A DNA stretch of 64,000 bases, from the NCBI RefSeq assembly GCF_014646235.1, contig NZ_BMNB01000034.1:1-64000 (forward strand). Reading direction: 5' to 3'. The position numbers and the translations under genes were made by a program. The DNA comes from Micromonospora sonchi (GTDB lineage Bacteria; Actinomycetota; Actinomycetes; Mycobacteriales; Micromonosporaceae). The notes below the pieces were generated by a model. It was given only the letters and a program-made list of their open reading frames with translations. It ran no database searches and had not been told where the DNA came from. The number at the start of each line of letters is the position of its first letter. The first letter of the stretch is position 1. Below, in pieces: positions 15,801-23,310 of the stretch.

Positions 15801-17250
15801 TGGTCAGGTTCGACGCCATCGAGTTGACGTTGTCGGTCAGGTCCCGCCAGGTGCCCGAGACGCCCTTGACCTCGGCCTGGCCGCCCAGCTTGCCCTCGGT
15901 GCCCACCTCACGGGCCACCCGCGTCACCTCGTCGGCGAACGACGACAGCTGATCCACCATCGTGTTGACGGTGCTCTTCAGCTCCAGCATCTCGCCCCGG
16001 GCATCCACGGTGATCTTCTGGCTCAGGTCGCCCTTCGCCACCGCCGTCGAGACCTGGGAGATGTTGCGGACCTGGCTGGTCAGGTTGCCGGCGAGCTGGT
16101 TCACGTTCTCGGTGAGGTCCCGCCAGGTCCCGGAGACCCCGCGGACCTGGGCCTGGCCGCCGAGCTTGCCCTCGGTGCCCACCTCACGGGCCACCCGCGT
16201 CACCTCGTCGGCGAACGACGACAGCTGATCCACCATCGTGTTGACGGTGTCCTTGAGTTCGAGGATCTCGCCCTGCGCGGCCACGGTGATCTTCTGGGAC
16301 AGGTCGCCCCGGGCCACCGCCGTGGAGACCTGGGCGATGTTGCGCACCTGGGCGGTCAGGTTCGACGCCATCGAGTTGACGCTGTCCGTCAGGTCCTTCC
16401 AGGTGCCGGCCACGTTGGGCACCTCGGCCTGACCGCCGAGCTTGCCCTCGGTGCCCACCTCACGGGCCACCCGCGTCACCTCGTCGGCGAAGAGCCGCAG
16501 GGTGTCGGTGAGCGAGTTCATGGTGTCGGCCAGCTCGGCGATCTCGCCCCGGGCGCTCACCGTGATCTTCTGGCTCAGGTCGCCCTTGGCCATCGCCGTG
16601 GCCACCTGGGAGATCGACCGCACCTGGCCGGTCAGGTTCGACGCCATGGTGTTCACCGAGTCGGTGAGGTCCTTCCAGGTGCCGGCGACGCCACGGACGT
16701 CGGCCTGGCCGCCGAGCTTGCCCTCGGTGCCCACCTCGCGCGCGACCCGGGTCACCTCGTTGGAGAAGGAGGAGAGCTGGTCGACCATGGTGTTGACCGT
16801 GTGGCCGATGCGCAGGTACTCGCCGCGCAGCGGGCGGCCGTCTATCTCCAGCGCCATGTGCTGGGAGAGGTCGCCGTCGGCGACCGCGACGATGACCCGG
16901 GCGATCTCCGTGGTGGGCCGGCCCAGGTCGTCGATGAGCGAGTTGACCGCCCGCTGGCCCTCGGCCCACGAGCCGTCCAGCCCCTCCTCGTCCAGCCGCT
17001 CGGTCAACCGACCGTCGCGGCCAACGATCCGGCTGATCCGGCGCAGGTCCAGATGCTGCCGCTCCTGGAGCGACACCACGTCGTTGAAGGCGTCCGCCAC
17101 CTCGCCACCCACACCCGACCGCCGGGGCAGCCTGACCTTGAGGTCGCCACGGCGGACCTGTCGCAGCGCCTCCGCCAGCTCGGTGAGGACCGCCTCGTGG
17201 TCGGCGGCGGAGGTGTCCGCCAGCCCCGACTGTTTCGCCGTGGTCATCAT
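12877..17250 (-). CDS. poly-HAMP hybrid sensor histidine kinase
   Basis: A 1457-residue kinase without membrane helices. Order: an N-terminal HAMP-like unit, seven repeats of 92 residues spanning about 160-800 (each has VTRVAREVGTEGKLGGQ and a KGDLSQKITV unit), GAF (about 810-990), a coiled coil, HisKA with His1055 in NMSHELRTPLN, HATPase (NLLSNAVKFTDNG, DTGIGIS, GGTGLGLSISR) and a receiver with Asp1381. This architecture matches the fungal Nik1/group III osmosensing kinases, known from family knowledge. The signal may be osmotic or redox and read in the cytoplasm. It is coupled to the downstream response regulator. Confidence 0.93.
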   Translation of the reverse strand: MMTTAKQSGLADTSAADHEAVLTELAEALRQVRRGDLKVRLPRRSGVGGEVADAFNDVVSLQERQHLDLRRISRIVGRDGRLTERLDEEGLDGSWAEGQRAVNSLIDDLGRPTTEIARVIVAVADGDLSQHMALEIDGRPLRGEYLRIGHTVNTMVDQLSSFSNEVTRVAREVGTEGKLGGQADVRGVAGTWKDLTDSVNTMASNLTGQVRSISQVATAMAKGDLSQKITVSARGEIAELADTMNSLTDTLRLFADEVTRVAREVGTEGKLGGQAEVPNVAGTWKDLTDSVNSMASNLTAQVRNIAQVSTAVARGDLSQKITVAAQGEILELKDTVNTMVDQLSSFADEVTRVAREVGTEGKLGGQAQVRGVSGTWRDLTENVNQLAGNLTSQVRNISQVSTAVAKGDLSQKITVDARGEMLELKSTVNTMVDQLSSFADEVTRVAREVGTEGKLGGQAEVKGVSGTWRDLTDNVNSMASNLTSQVRNIASVTTAVAKGDLSQKITVDARGEILELKSTVNTMVDQLSSFADEVTRVAREVGTEGKLGGQAQVRGVAGTWRDLTDNVNSMASNLTAQVRNIAQVSTAVAKGDLSQKITVDARGEILELKSTVNTMVDQLSSFADEVTRVAREVGTEGELGGQAEVKGVSGTWRDLTDNVNSMASNLTSQVRNIASVTTAVANGDLSQKITVDAQGEILELKNTVNTMVDQLSSFADEVTRVAREVGIEGKLGGQAQVKGVSGTWRDLTENVNQLASTLTTQLRAIAEVSTSVTRGDLTQRIAVKAQGEVAELKDNINQMIVTLRETTHKNAEQGWLDSNLARIGGLLQGQRDLGEVCRMIMMEVTPLVDAQLGAFFLADHSEGVMRLRLTASYGYVSRGHDVTFGPGEGLVGQSALSRRTIRLGAVPDSRITLRSGLADTPPQDLVVLPVLFEGELLGVIEFASVTPFSELHLAFLERLVSTIGIAVNTIQANRRTEELLAQSQRLAHELQEQSAELQRTNAELEDKAKLLSEQKANIETQNREIELARLGLEDKAQQLTRASAYKSEFLANMSHELRTPLNSLLLLARLLAENSERNLTPKQTEFARTIHSAGSDLLSLIDDILDLSKIEAGRMDVEPTEVRFTEIRGYVEQAFAPQADEKGLDFQVRISKDLPPAVVTDAQRLQQVLRNLLSNAVKFTDNGAVTLRISRAPEHAVFDVPALTNARQVIAFTVIDTGIGISDDKLSLIFEAFQQADGTTSRRYGGTGLGLSISRDLARLIGGTITVSSAPGQGSTFTLYLPDVLAPDAVVAPAPPSPQRAGLPSSLLMPPMELLPQRPEAPTTRQLDGSTVLIVDDDVRNVFALTSALELHGMTVLYADNGTDGVRLLAEHPEVDIVLMDAMMPDQDGYETTRQIRRNHRFAELPIVFLTAKAMPGDRESAIAAGASDYITKPVDLDELIELMGSWISGSRTEEGS
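14990..16770 (-). repeat. 276-bp tandem repeats encoding HAMP units
   Basis: Inside the kinase gene, near-identical DNA recurs every 276 bp (92 codons). For example, the segment reading GTTCACCGTCGACTTCAGC appears at about 15415 and 15691. Seven copies of the TRVAREVG block can be counted. Some neighbours are almost identical at the nucleotide level, which suggests recent duplication or gene conversion. Confidence 0.9.
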
Positions 17251-17401
17251 TCCTCGCTCACCTCAGGGTATGCCGGCTCGCGCCGGCCACCCCATCATTG
17301 TCCCCGTGAGCTGGAAATCGCCACGCCGCACCGCCGGTCGCGATGCTGGCCCGGCAGGTGATCGGCTTGGCACCGAGCGAGTGTGGGGGGAGGATACGAA
17401 C

Positions 17402-19489
17402 GTGTCGGCGGAGACGGGGCCCGCCACGACCAAGGGCCCAGACGAGCACGTACGACGCGTCAGGCTTCCCGCCGACCGCCGTACGCCAGCCGCTGCACGG
17501 GCGGTCGTCCGGTCCGTGCTCACCGAGGCGCACCTGGACGAACTGGTGAACGAGGCACTTCTGCTGACCACGGAGCTGTCCACCAACGCCGTCGAGCACG
17601 CCGGCACCGAACTGGACATCGAGGTCAGCGCCGACCCCGCCGGGTTGACCGTGACCGTCTCGGACTTCGCCGCCGGCCCCGTCGACGAGCTGACCGTGGG
17701 CGTACGGAATGTGGCGAGCGACATCGTCGACGTGGCCGAACGCGGGCGCGGGCTGCTGCTGGTCGACCACTTCGCCAGTCGCTGGGGCACGACGTACCTC
17801 CCCAAGGGCAAGGGCGTGTGGTTCCGGCTGGACCGCAGGCGCCGTGGCGGGCAGCACGGGGACGACTCCGGGTCACACGGGGACGACTTCGCACCGCCAA
17901 TCGGCGATCGGGACTCCACCGGACACACCTCCGCCGCCAGCGCCGGGGCGATGAGCGCCCTGCTCCAGATCACCCCCGATCCGTACGCCGAGGATCCGCT
18001 GCCCGATTTCGCCGCCGGCCTGCTCACCCGGGTGGCGGAGATGGTCGGCGCCGCCGGTGGCGTCATCCGACTGGACCGGGGGGACGGCCAGGGCACGCAG
18101 ATGCTCGCCCGTTACGGCCGGCAGCCCCGGGCGGGGAACGACCTGATCCGGGTGCCGCTGGCCGTGCACCGCCCGTACGCCGGAGAGCTGGAGCTGGACG
18201 CCGCGCCCACCGCGTACGCCCGGCCGCTCGCGGCGCTGACCGCCGAGCGGCTCTCGCTGCACCTGGAGAACGACCGGCTGCGCCGTGCCAACGTCCGCCG
18301 GCAGGCCTGGCTGACCTTCCTCGCCGAGGCCAGCGAACTGCTCGCGCAGTCCCTGGACGTGGAGCTGACCATGGCGCTCATCCCGCAGCTGGTGGTGCCC
18401 CGGCTCGGCCAGTGGTGCGCGGTGCACACCACCGACGAGTGGGGTCGGCTCCGCCTCGCCGCAGCGAGCCACGCGGACGAGTCGATGCTGCCGCAACTGC
18501 ACGCCACCCTGCGCGAGGCCGGCCCCGACTCGATCCAGTCCCGGTTGCGCGAGGCCAGCCGCAACGGCACCCAGACGCCGCTGGGCGCGCCGATGGAGGG
18601 CTTCGCCGTACCGCTGACCGCCCGGGGACAGCGCCTCGGCACCCTCGCCGTCGGGCGGCACCAGCGGCACCGGCACGACCCCGACGAGATCGCGGTACTG
18701 GAGGACGTGGCCCGGCGGGCGGCCCTGGCGATTGAGAACGCCCGGATCCACGCCGAACGCCGGCGGGTGGCGCAGGCACTGCAACAGTCGCTGCTACCGC
18801 CGGCGCTGCCGGTCGTGGAGGGCATCGGCTTCGCCGCCGAGTACGTCCCGACCGGTGGCGACGCCGACGTCGGCGGCGACTTCTACGACGTGGTGTCGCT
18901 GCCGGACGGCCGCTGGCTGGTGGTGATCGGCGACGTCTCGGGCAAGGGCGTGCAGGCCGCCACGGTCACCGGGCTGGTGCGGGACGTGATCCGGGTGCTG
19001 GCCGGGGACGGCAAGCCGCTGCCCGAGGTGCTGGCCCGGCTCAACGAGACCCTGGTCGAGCGGGGCGCCGGTCGCTACTGCACGCTGGCCCTGGCCGCCG
19101 TCGCGCCGGGTGAGGGCGACCGGCTCGACGTCGAGCTGCACCTGGCCGGGCATGACCGGCCGGCGCTGCTGCGCTCCGGGGGCGGTCCGGCCAGCTTCGT
19201 CGGCACCGGCGGAACGGCGCTCGGCCTGCTCGACACCATCGCCTCGCCGACCGCGGACATCGTCCTCGATCCGGGTGACTGCCTGGTCTTCTACACCGAC
19301 GGGGTGACCGAGCGCCGGCGTGGTCGGGAGTTGTTCGGCACCGGCCGGCTACGGGATGCCGCCACGCCGCTGGCCGGCTACCCGGCGGACGTGGTGGCCG
19401 CCCGCCTGCGCTCCACTGCGATCAACTTCTCGGTGGAGGAGCCCCGCGACGACATCGCCATCCTCGTCCTCCGCAACGACGCCGTCTAA
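17402..19489 (+). CDS. SpoIIE-type PP2C phosphatase with N-terminal RsbW-like kinase domain
   Basis: A 695-residue protein from the GTG at 17402 (GGGGGAGG lies 9-12 bp upstream; the longer open frame is antisense to the kinase gene). Order: an RsbW-like HATPase (about 20-145; ELSTNAVEHAG, ERGRGLLLVDHF), a GAF-like region (about 180-440) and a PP2C/SpoIIE domain (about 460-695) with metal-binding DVGGDFYD and FYTDGVTE. It carries both the kinase and phosphatase sides of partner switching in one chain, so it could set the phosphorylation of a STAS protein such as the one at 11969. It diverges from the poly-HAMP kinase. Confidence 0.88.
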   Translation: MSAETGPATTKGPDEHVRRVRLPADRRTPAAARAVVRSVLTEAHLDELVNEALLLTTELSTNAVEHAGTELDIEVSADPAGLTVTVSDFAAGPVDELTVGVRNVASDIVDVAERGRGLLLVDHFASRWGTTYLPKGKGVWFRLDRRRRGGQHGDDSGSHGDDFAPPIGDRDSTGHTSAASAGAMSALLQITPDPYAEDPLPDFAAGLLTRVAEMVGAAGGVIRLDRGDGQGTQMLARYGRQPRAGNDLIRVPLAVHRPYAGELELDAAPTAYARPLAALTAERLSLHLENDRLRRANVRRQAWLTFLAEASELLAQSLDVELTMALIPQLVVPRLGQWCAVHTTDEWGRLRLAAASHADESMLPQLHATLREAGPDSIQSRLREASRNGTQTPLGAPMEGFAVPLTARGQRLGTLAVGRHQRHRHDPDEIAVLEDVARRAALAIENARIHAERRRVAQALQQSLLPPALPVVEGIGFAAEYVPTGGDADVGGDFYDVVSLPDGRWLVVIGDVSGKGVQAATVTGLVRDVIRVLAGDGKPLPEVLARLNETLVERGAGRYCTLALAAVAPGEGDRLDVELHLAGHDRPALLRSGGGPASFVGTGGTALGLLDTIASPTADIVLDPGDCLVFYTDGVTERRRGRELFGTGRLRDAATPLAGYPADVVAARLRSTAINFSVEEPRDDIAILVLRNDAV

Positions 19490-19532
19490 CCCCCGCCGCG
19501 CCCCCGCCGCCGCTCTCGGCGTCGCCCCCCGC

Positions 19533-19592
19533 CACCACCCTCGGCACCACCCTCGGCACCACCCTCGGCACCACCATCGGCACCACCATCGG
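19533..19592 (+). repeat. five 12-bp tandem repeats
   Basis: CACCACCCTCGG occurs three times and CACCACCATCGG twice, without spacers, just downstream of the SpoIIE/RsbW gene and immediately before a long hairpin. It is non-coding on both strands as judged from neighbouring genes. Confidence 0.85.
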
Positions 19593-19593
19593 C

Positions 19594-19667
19594 GTCGATC
19601 TTGCACTTTTTGTCGCCACAAAAGCCACATAGAACCGTGTTTCGGCGACCGAAAGTGCAAGATCGAC
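19594..19667. terminator. long hairpin between converging genes
   Basis: The perfect 16-nt arms GTCGATCTTGCACTTT (19594-19609) and their inverse (19652-19667) enclose 42 nt. Inside lies a second pair of arms, GTCGCC and GGCGAC. It sits between the SpoIIE/RsbW gene and the converging FAD oxidase, so it is probably a bidirectional terminator. The stem carries GATCTTG, like the palindrome at 4803. Confidence 0.65.
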
Positions 19668-19713
19668 GAGGTGGGGCGGGGCGGGGCGGGGGTGGGGCGG
19701 GGGGCGGGGTGGG

Positions 19714-21060
19714 TCAGAGGTTGCCGGGGAGGCGGCCGGGGGCTAGGCGGTGGGCGGGGTCGAGGTGCTGTTTGGCGGCGCGTAGGCGGGACAGACCGGC
19801 CAGGTCGCCCCAGAGGTCGACGGCCCGCCGGACCGGCGGTGGCGCGGCGAGGACCAGGCAGCGGCCCTGTCGGGCGAGCAGTACGCCGCGCACCGCGGCC
19901 AGGATCGATGCCACCCGCTCGGGCGAGAGCGTGCCGGGCAGGGCGGCGTGCACCACACCGAGCCCGGCCGAGCCGCGGACCGGCACCGGCGCGCCGGCCG
20001 CGTCGCGCAACGCGTACACGGCGGCGTGCAGGTCGCTGATCGGCACCTCCAATCGCAGCGCGGTGTCGCCGGGGGCGAACGGGTAGCTGCGCCACCAGGG
20101 TGGGGCCGCTCCGGCCACCGTCGACCGGCCGCCGAACAACGACACCAGCCGGTCGGCGCGTTCCGTCACCTCGGCCGGCCCGCCCTCCAGCAGCACCGCC
20201 AGCGAGCCGGTGCCCGCCGGGCCGGTCGACCGGCGCCCCGTCATCGACGGATGACGCGCCATCGCCTCGGCCCGGGGATCCCGCCCTGGCCGGGGTACCG
20301 CGCCGGCCGGCAGGTCGATCTCCACCGCCGCGGGCTCGAGGCGGGCGGCGAGCACCGCCCGGACCAGGTCGTGCACCTCCAACGGGGTCCACACCGGTCG
20401 GGTCACCCAGACCCGGCTGGCCGGCAGCGCCTGCACCCGCAGCGTCGCACTGACCAGCACACCGAGCGCCCCCTCCGAACCGCACAGCAATCGGGCCCGG
20501 GCCAGCCCGGTCGCCCCGCCGCCGGCCTCGGTCAGCTCGCCGTCGGCGGCCAGGTAGCGCAGGCCGACCAACTGGTCGCAGGCGGTGCCGTGCCGGTGCC
20601 GCAGCGGACCGGCCTCGTCGGCGGCGAGCACGCCGCCGATGGTGGCGCCGGGCGACGGGGCGTCCACCGCGAGCCGCTGGCCGATGCGTTCCAGCACGGC
20701 CTGTACCGCGCGCAGCGGCGTGCCGGCGCCGACCTCGGCCGTGCCCTGGCTCGGCGACCGGTGGCCGATGCCCGCCAGCCGCCCGGTGTCGAGCATGATG
20801 TCGACCCGCTCGGGTGGGGCACCCCAGTCGATCTTGGTGCCGGCGCCCCGTGGCACCACCGTCAGGTCGTGTCGGGCCGCCAGTCGCAGCACCTGTGCCG
20901 CCGCGTGCGCGCCGCCCGGCACCGCCACCCAGCGTGCCGCGCGCCCGGCCACCTCGTCGGCGGCGCCGGCGAACCGGGCGAAGCGCGGACCACAGATCTC
21001 GGTCAACCGGCGGGCGATGTCGAGGGCACCGGACGAGCCGGTGGAACGCGCTGGCACCAT
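19714..21060 (-). CDS. FAD-binding oxidoreductase, glycolate oxidase GlcE-like
   Basis: A 448-residue flavoprotein of the PCMH/VAO type. The FAD-binding region has VVPRGAGTKIDWG and GATIGGVLAADEAGPLRHRHG, followed by GSEGALGVLVSATLRV, which are GlcE-like landmarks. It probably oxidises a 2-hydroxy acid or similar; GlcD- or GlcF-like partners are not in the window. The ATG at 21060 fits the domain start. A LexA-like box lies 9 bp upstream (21069-21084), which would make this an SOS-linked gene. It diverges from oligopeptidase B. Confidence 0.82.
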   Translation of the reverse strand: MVPARSTGSSGALDIARRLTEICGPRFARFAGAADEVAGRAARWVAVPGGAHAAAQVLRLAARHDLTVVPRGAGTKIDWGAPPERVDIMLDTGRLAGIGHRSPSQGTAEVGAGTPLRAVQAVLERIGQRLAVDAPSPGATIGGVLAADEAGPLRHRHGTACDQLVGLRYLAADGELTEAGGGATGLARARLLCGSEGALGVLVSATLRVQALPASRVWVTRPVWTPLEVHDLVRAVLAARLEPAAVEIDLPAGAVPRPGRDPRAEAMARHPSMTGRRSTGPAGTGSLAVLLEGGPAEVTERADRLVSLFGGRSTVAGAAPPWWRSYPFAPGDTALRLEVPISDLHAAVYALRDAAGAPVPVRGSAGLGVVHAALPGTLSPERVASILAAVRGVLLARQGRCLVLAAPPPVRRAVDLWGDLAGLSRLRAAKQHLDPAHRLAPGRLPGNL

Positions 21061-21068
21061 GACTGCAA

Positions 21069-21084
21069 TCGTACATGTGTTCGA
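21069..21084. promoter_or_regulatory. LexA (SOS) box-like palindrome
   Basis: TCGTACATGTGTTCGA fits the actinobacterial consensus TCGAAC-N4-GTTCGA with one mismatch (T at the fourth base). It is 9 bp from the FAD oxidase start and 74 bp from the oligopeptidase start. The closer gene is the more likely target. LexA binding is inferred from consensus. Confidence 0.55.
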
Positions 21085-21157
21085 ATGCCCAGGTGGGGAT
21101 TTGGAGCCACGCCGGCGCGGGCAGCCGGCGGGCGAAGGCGGCCGGTAACGTGGCGCC

Positions 21158-23254
21158 GTGACCACCGAGACCCCCGTACCCGTAGCCAGGCGGGTGCCGA
21201 CCGAACGCGTCCACCACGGCGACACCGTCGTCGACGAGTACGCCTGGTTGGCCGCCAAGGACGATCCGGAGACGATCAACTACCTCAACGCCGAGAACGC
21301 GTGGACCGAGGCGCGCACGGCGCACCTGTCCGGGCTGCGGGGGGAGTTGTTCGAGGAGATCCGGCGGCGGACCCAGGAGACCGACCTGTCGGTGCCGACC
21401 CGCAAGGGCGGGCACTGGTACTACACCCGCACCGTGCAGGGTCAGCAGTACGGCGTGCACTGCCGTCGGGCGGTCCGCGACGGCGAGACCGCTCCGCCGA
21501 TCAGCCCCGACGGCGCCCCGCTGGACGGTGAGGAGATCCTGCTCGACGGCAACCTGCTCGCCGAGGGGCATGACTTCTTCTCCCTGGGCGCCTTCGACGT
21601 CAGCCCGGACGGGCGCTTCCTGGCGTACTCCACCGACTTCTCCGGCGACGAGCGGTTCACCCTGCGGATCAAGGACCTCGAAAGCGGCGAGTTGCTGCCC
21701 GACGAGATCCCCGGCACCTTCTACGGCACCGCCTGGTCCGCCGACGCCTCGGTGCTGTTCTACATCACTGTCGACGAGGCGTGGCGTCCGCACCGGGTCT
21801 GGCGGCACGTGATCGGCACGGCCGCCGCCGACGACGTGGTGGTGCACGCCGAGGACGACGAGCGGTTCTGGGTCGGGGTCGAACTGACCCGGTCGGAGCG
21901 GTTCGTCCTCATCGACATCGCCAGCAAGATCACCAGCGAGGTACGCGTCATCCCGGCCGGCAACCCGACCGGCGAGCCGGCGGTGATCGCCCCCCGCCGG
22001 CAGGGCGTGGAGTACTCGGTGGAGCACCACGGGCACCGGTTCCTGATCCTGCACAACGACGGCGCGGAGGACTTCGCCCTGGCGTACACCTCGGCGGACG
22101 CGCCGGGAGACTGGGTGCCGCTGATCGAGCACACCCCCGGCACCCGGCTGGAGTCGGTGGACGCCTTCGCCGACCACCTGGTCATCGCCGTACGCAACAA
22201 CGGCCTGACCGGGCTGCGGGTGCTGCCGATCGGCGGCGGCGACACCCACGACATCGAGTTCCCCGAGCCGCTGCACACCGTCGGTCTGGACGCCAATCCC
22301 GAGTACCGCACCGGGCGTCTGCGGCTGCGCTACACCTCGCTGGTCACCCCGGACTCGGTGTACGACTACGACCTGGTGACCCGCGAGCTGACGCTGTTGC
22401 GCCGCCGGCCGGTGCTGCCCGGTCCGGACGGACGGGTGTACCGACCCGAGGACTACGAGCAGCACCGGGACTGGGCGCTGGCCGACGACGGCACCAAGGT
22501 GCCGATCTCGTTGGTCTGCCGCCGCGACACTCCCCGCGACGGCTCCGCGCCCTGCGTCATCTACGGCTACGGCTCGTACGAGGCCAGCATGGACCCGTGG
22601 TTCTCGGTCGGCCGGCTGTCCCTGCTGGACCGCGGGGTGGTCTTCGCGGTGGCCCACGTGCGGGGCGGCGGCGAACTGGGTCGCCGCTGGTACGAGCAGG
22701 GCAAGATGCTGGCCAAGAAGAACACCTTCACCGACTTCGTCGCCTGCGCCCGGCACCTGGCGAAGTCCGGCTGGACCGCGCCGGACCGGCTGGTCGCGCG
22801 GGGCGGCTCGGCCGGCGGGCTGCTGATGGGCGCGGTTGCCAACCTCGCGCCGGACGCCTTCACCGGCGTCGTCGCCCAGGTGCCGTTCGTGGACGCGCTC
22901 AGCACGATCCTCGATCCGTCGCTGCCGCTGACCATCACCGAGTGGGAGGAGTGGGGCAACCCACTGGCCGATCCGGAGGTGTACGCGTACATGAAGTCGT
23001 ACACCCCGTACGAGAACGTCGCCCCGCTGGACTATCCGGCGATCCTCGCGATGACCAGCCTCAACGACACCCGGGTCTACTACCACGAGCCGGCGAAGTG
23101 GATCGCCCGGCTGCGGGCGGTCGCGCCGCAGGGCGAGTACCTGCTCAAAACCGAGATGGAGGCCGGGCACGGCGGGCCCAGCGGACGCTACGACGCCTGG
23201 CGGGAGGAGGCCTTCGTCAACGCCTGGACGCTGGACCGCCTCGGCCTGGCCTGA
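21158..23254 (+). CDS. oligopeptidase B-like S9 prolyl oligopeptidase family protein
   Basis: A 698-residue cytoplasmic serine peptidase. The N-terminal beta-propeller (about 70-400) gates a C-terminal alpha/beta hydrolase domain. The catalytic triad is visible: Ser551 in RGGSAGGLLMG, Asp637 in SLNDTRV and His671 in AGHGGPSGRYD. PYGSYEAS-type residues around 475 (YGYGSYEASMDPWF) and DPEVYAYMKSYTPYENV match oligopeptidase B, which cleaves after basic residues in short peptides. The GTG at 21158 starts a standard-length protein. It diverges from the FAD oxidase. Confidence 0.92.
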   Translation: MTTETPVPVARRVPTERVHHGDTVVDEYAWLAAKDDPETINYLNAENAWTEARTAHLSGLRGELFEEIRRRTQETDLSVPTRKGGHWYYTRTVQGQQYGVHCRRAVRDGETAPPISPDGAPLDGEEILLDGNLLAEGHDFFSLGAFDVSPDGRFLAYSTDFSGDERFTLRIKDLESGELLPDEIPGTFYGTAWSADASVLFYITVDEAWRPHRVWRHVIGTAAADDVVVHAEDDERFWVGVELTRSERFVLIDIASKITSEVRVIPAGNPTGEPAVIAPRRQGVEYSVEHHGHRFLILHNDGAEDFALAYTSADAPGDWVPLIEHTPGTRLESVDAFADHLVIAVRNNGLTGLRVLPIGGGDTHDIEFPEPLHTVGLDANPEYRTGRLRLRYTSLVTPDSVYDYDLVTRELTLLRRRPVLPGPDGRVYRPEDYEQHRDWALADDGTKVPISLVCRRDTPRDGSAPCVIYGYGSYEASMDPWFSVGRLSLLDRGVVFAVAHVRGGGELGRRWYEQGKMLAKKNTFTDFVACARHLAKSGWTAPDRLVARGGSAGGLLMGAVANLAPDAFTGVVAQVPFVDALSTILDPSLPLTITEWEEWGNPLADPEVYAYMKSYTPYENVAPLDYPAILAMTSLNDTRVYYHEPAKWIARLRAVAPQGEYLLKTEMEAGHGGPSGRYDAWREEAFVNAWTLDRLGLA

Positions 23255-23310
23255 GCACCGCAACGCCGGGTGCTGGCCGCGCTGACCCTACCTGCGGGCC
23301 GCCTGATCCC

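Noticed and set aside
15410..16432. Series of 88-codon plus-strand ORFs every 276 bp
   Set aside because: These are antisense shadows of the HAMP repeats in the kinase gene.
16442..17401. N-terminal extension of the SpoIIE/RsbW gene
   Set aside because: This part is antisense to the poly-HAMP repeats. The RsbW-like domain and a ribosome binding site support the GTG at 17402.
19349..23263. Minus-strand ORF of 1304 codons
   Set aside because: It is antisense to the oligopeptidase B gene and the SpoIIE/RsbW 3' end, with Pro/Arg/Gly-rich low-complexity translation and repeats; only the embedded FAD oxidase region, in another frame, is real.
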